Source: Anaerolineaceae bacterium (lineage in GTDB: Bacteria > Chloroflexota > Anaerolineae > 4572-78). From it: a DNA stretch of 5,667 bases. This document shows, piece by piece, positions 5,619-5,667 of the stretch. Where the stretch lies: assembly GCA_024762375.1 (NCBI GenBank), contig JANTHQ010000154.1, forward strand, positions 1-5,667, given 5' to 3'. The first letter of the stretch is position 1; every line of letters begins with the position of its first letter. The notes beneath the pieces are model-generated. The model saw only the letters and a list, made by a program, of their open reading frames with translations, searched no databases and was not told where the DNA came from. The translations under genes were made by a program, and so were the position numbers.

Positions 5619-5667
5619 ATGTTTGTATTAAAAATCGGTGGCAGCACCGGCATCAATTACGATTTAA
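5619..5667 (+). CDS. lysZ: LysZ, LysW-aminoadipate kinase (5' end only)
   Basis: Sixteen codons (MFVLKIGGSTGINYDL) run off the right edge in an open frame. KIGGS near the N-terminus is the phosphate-binding segment of the amino-acid kinase fold shared by ArgB and LysZ, and GINYD right after it is typical of the LysZ branch. LysZ phosphorylates the side-chain carboxylate of LysW-bound 2-aminoadipate with ATP, making the substrate for LysY upstream. The ATG is fixed by the motif, but the leader has no good Shine-Dalgarno; only GGA at 5607-5609, 9 bases away, could serve. Only a small part of an expected 260-270 residues is visible, so the call depends on the motif and on the lysY neighbour; an ArgB-type kinase is the alternative. 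Confidence 0.85.
   Translation, partial: MFVLKIGGSTGINYDL

Overview
The window is a stretch of a bacterial chromosome. It holds part of the LysW-dependent α-aminoadipate (AAA) route of lysine biosynthesis, interrupted by two central-metabolism genes. All genes lie on the + strand: lysX (3' end only), a class I aminotransferase, pckA, a LysN-like aminotransferase, lysY, and the first 16 codons of lysZ. The AAA/LysW route is known from Thermus/Deinococcus, Chloroflexota, some other bacterial phyla and archaea. The bacterial ATP-type PEP carboxykinase, the moderate and uneven GC content and the intergenic repeats fit an uncultured Chloroflexota-like bacterium best. That placement is inference, not proof.

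Layout. Bases 1-285 are the end of LysX (ATP-grasp ligase that loads aminoadipate onto LysW). A strong ribosome binding site follows, then the 405-residue aminotransferase (324-1541). pckA (1568-3214) follows after 26 bases, and a textbook intrinsic terminator (3222-3258) closes this first unit. The second unit starts only 34 bases after the T-run: lysN-like (GTG start, 3293-4381), a 93-base gap full of 7-base-period repeats, lysY (4475-5539), a 79-base gap with a perfect 35-base palindrome and more heptad repeats, then lysZ from 5619 off the end. No intergenic stretch exceeds 93 bases.

How the genes work together. LysN would make 2-aminoadipate from 2-oxoadipate. LysX attaches it to the C-terminal glutamate of the carrier protein LysW, LysZ phosphorylates the side-chain carboxylate, and LysY reduces it to the semialdehyde. 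LysW, LysJ, LysK and the upstream homocitrate enzymes are not in the window. The first aminotransferase and PckA meet at oxaloacetate (aspartate to oxaloacetate to PEP), so they look like an anaplerotic/gluconeogenic pair placed inside the lysine locus.

I see no new defence, mobile or biosynthetic system. The unusual material is in the second half: a family of heptanucleotide-period repeats (GTTTCAG-like and ACTTGAA-like) at all three junctions there. One array runs into the coding sequence of lysY and could base-pair with the array upstream of it. There is also a perfect palindrome before lysZ.
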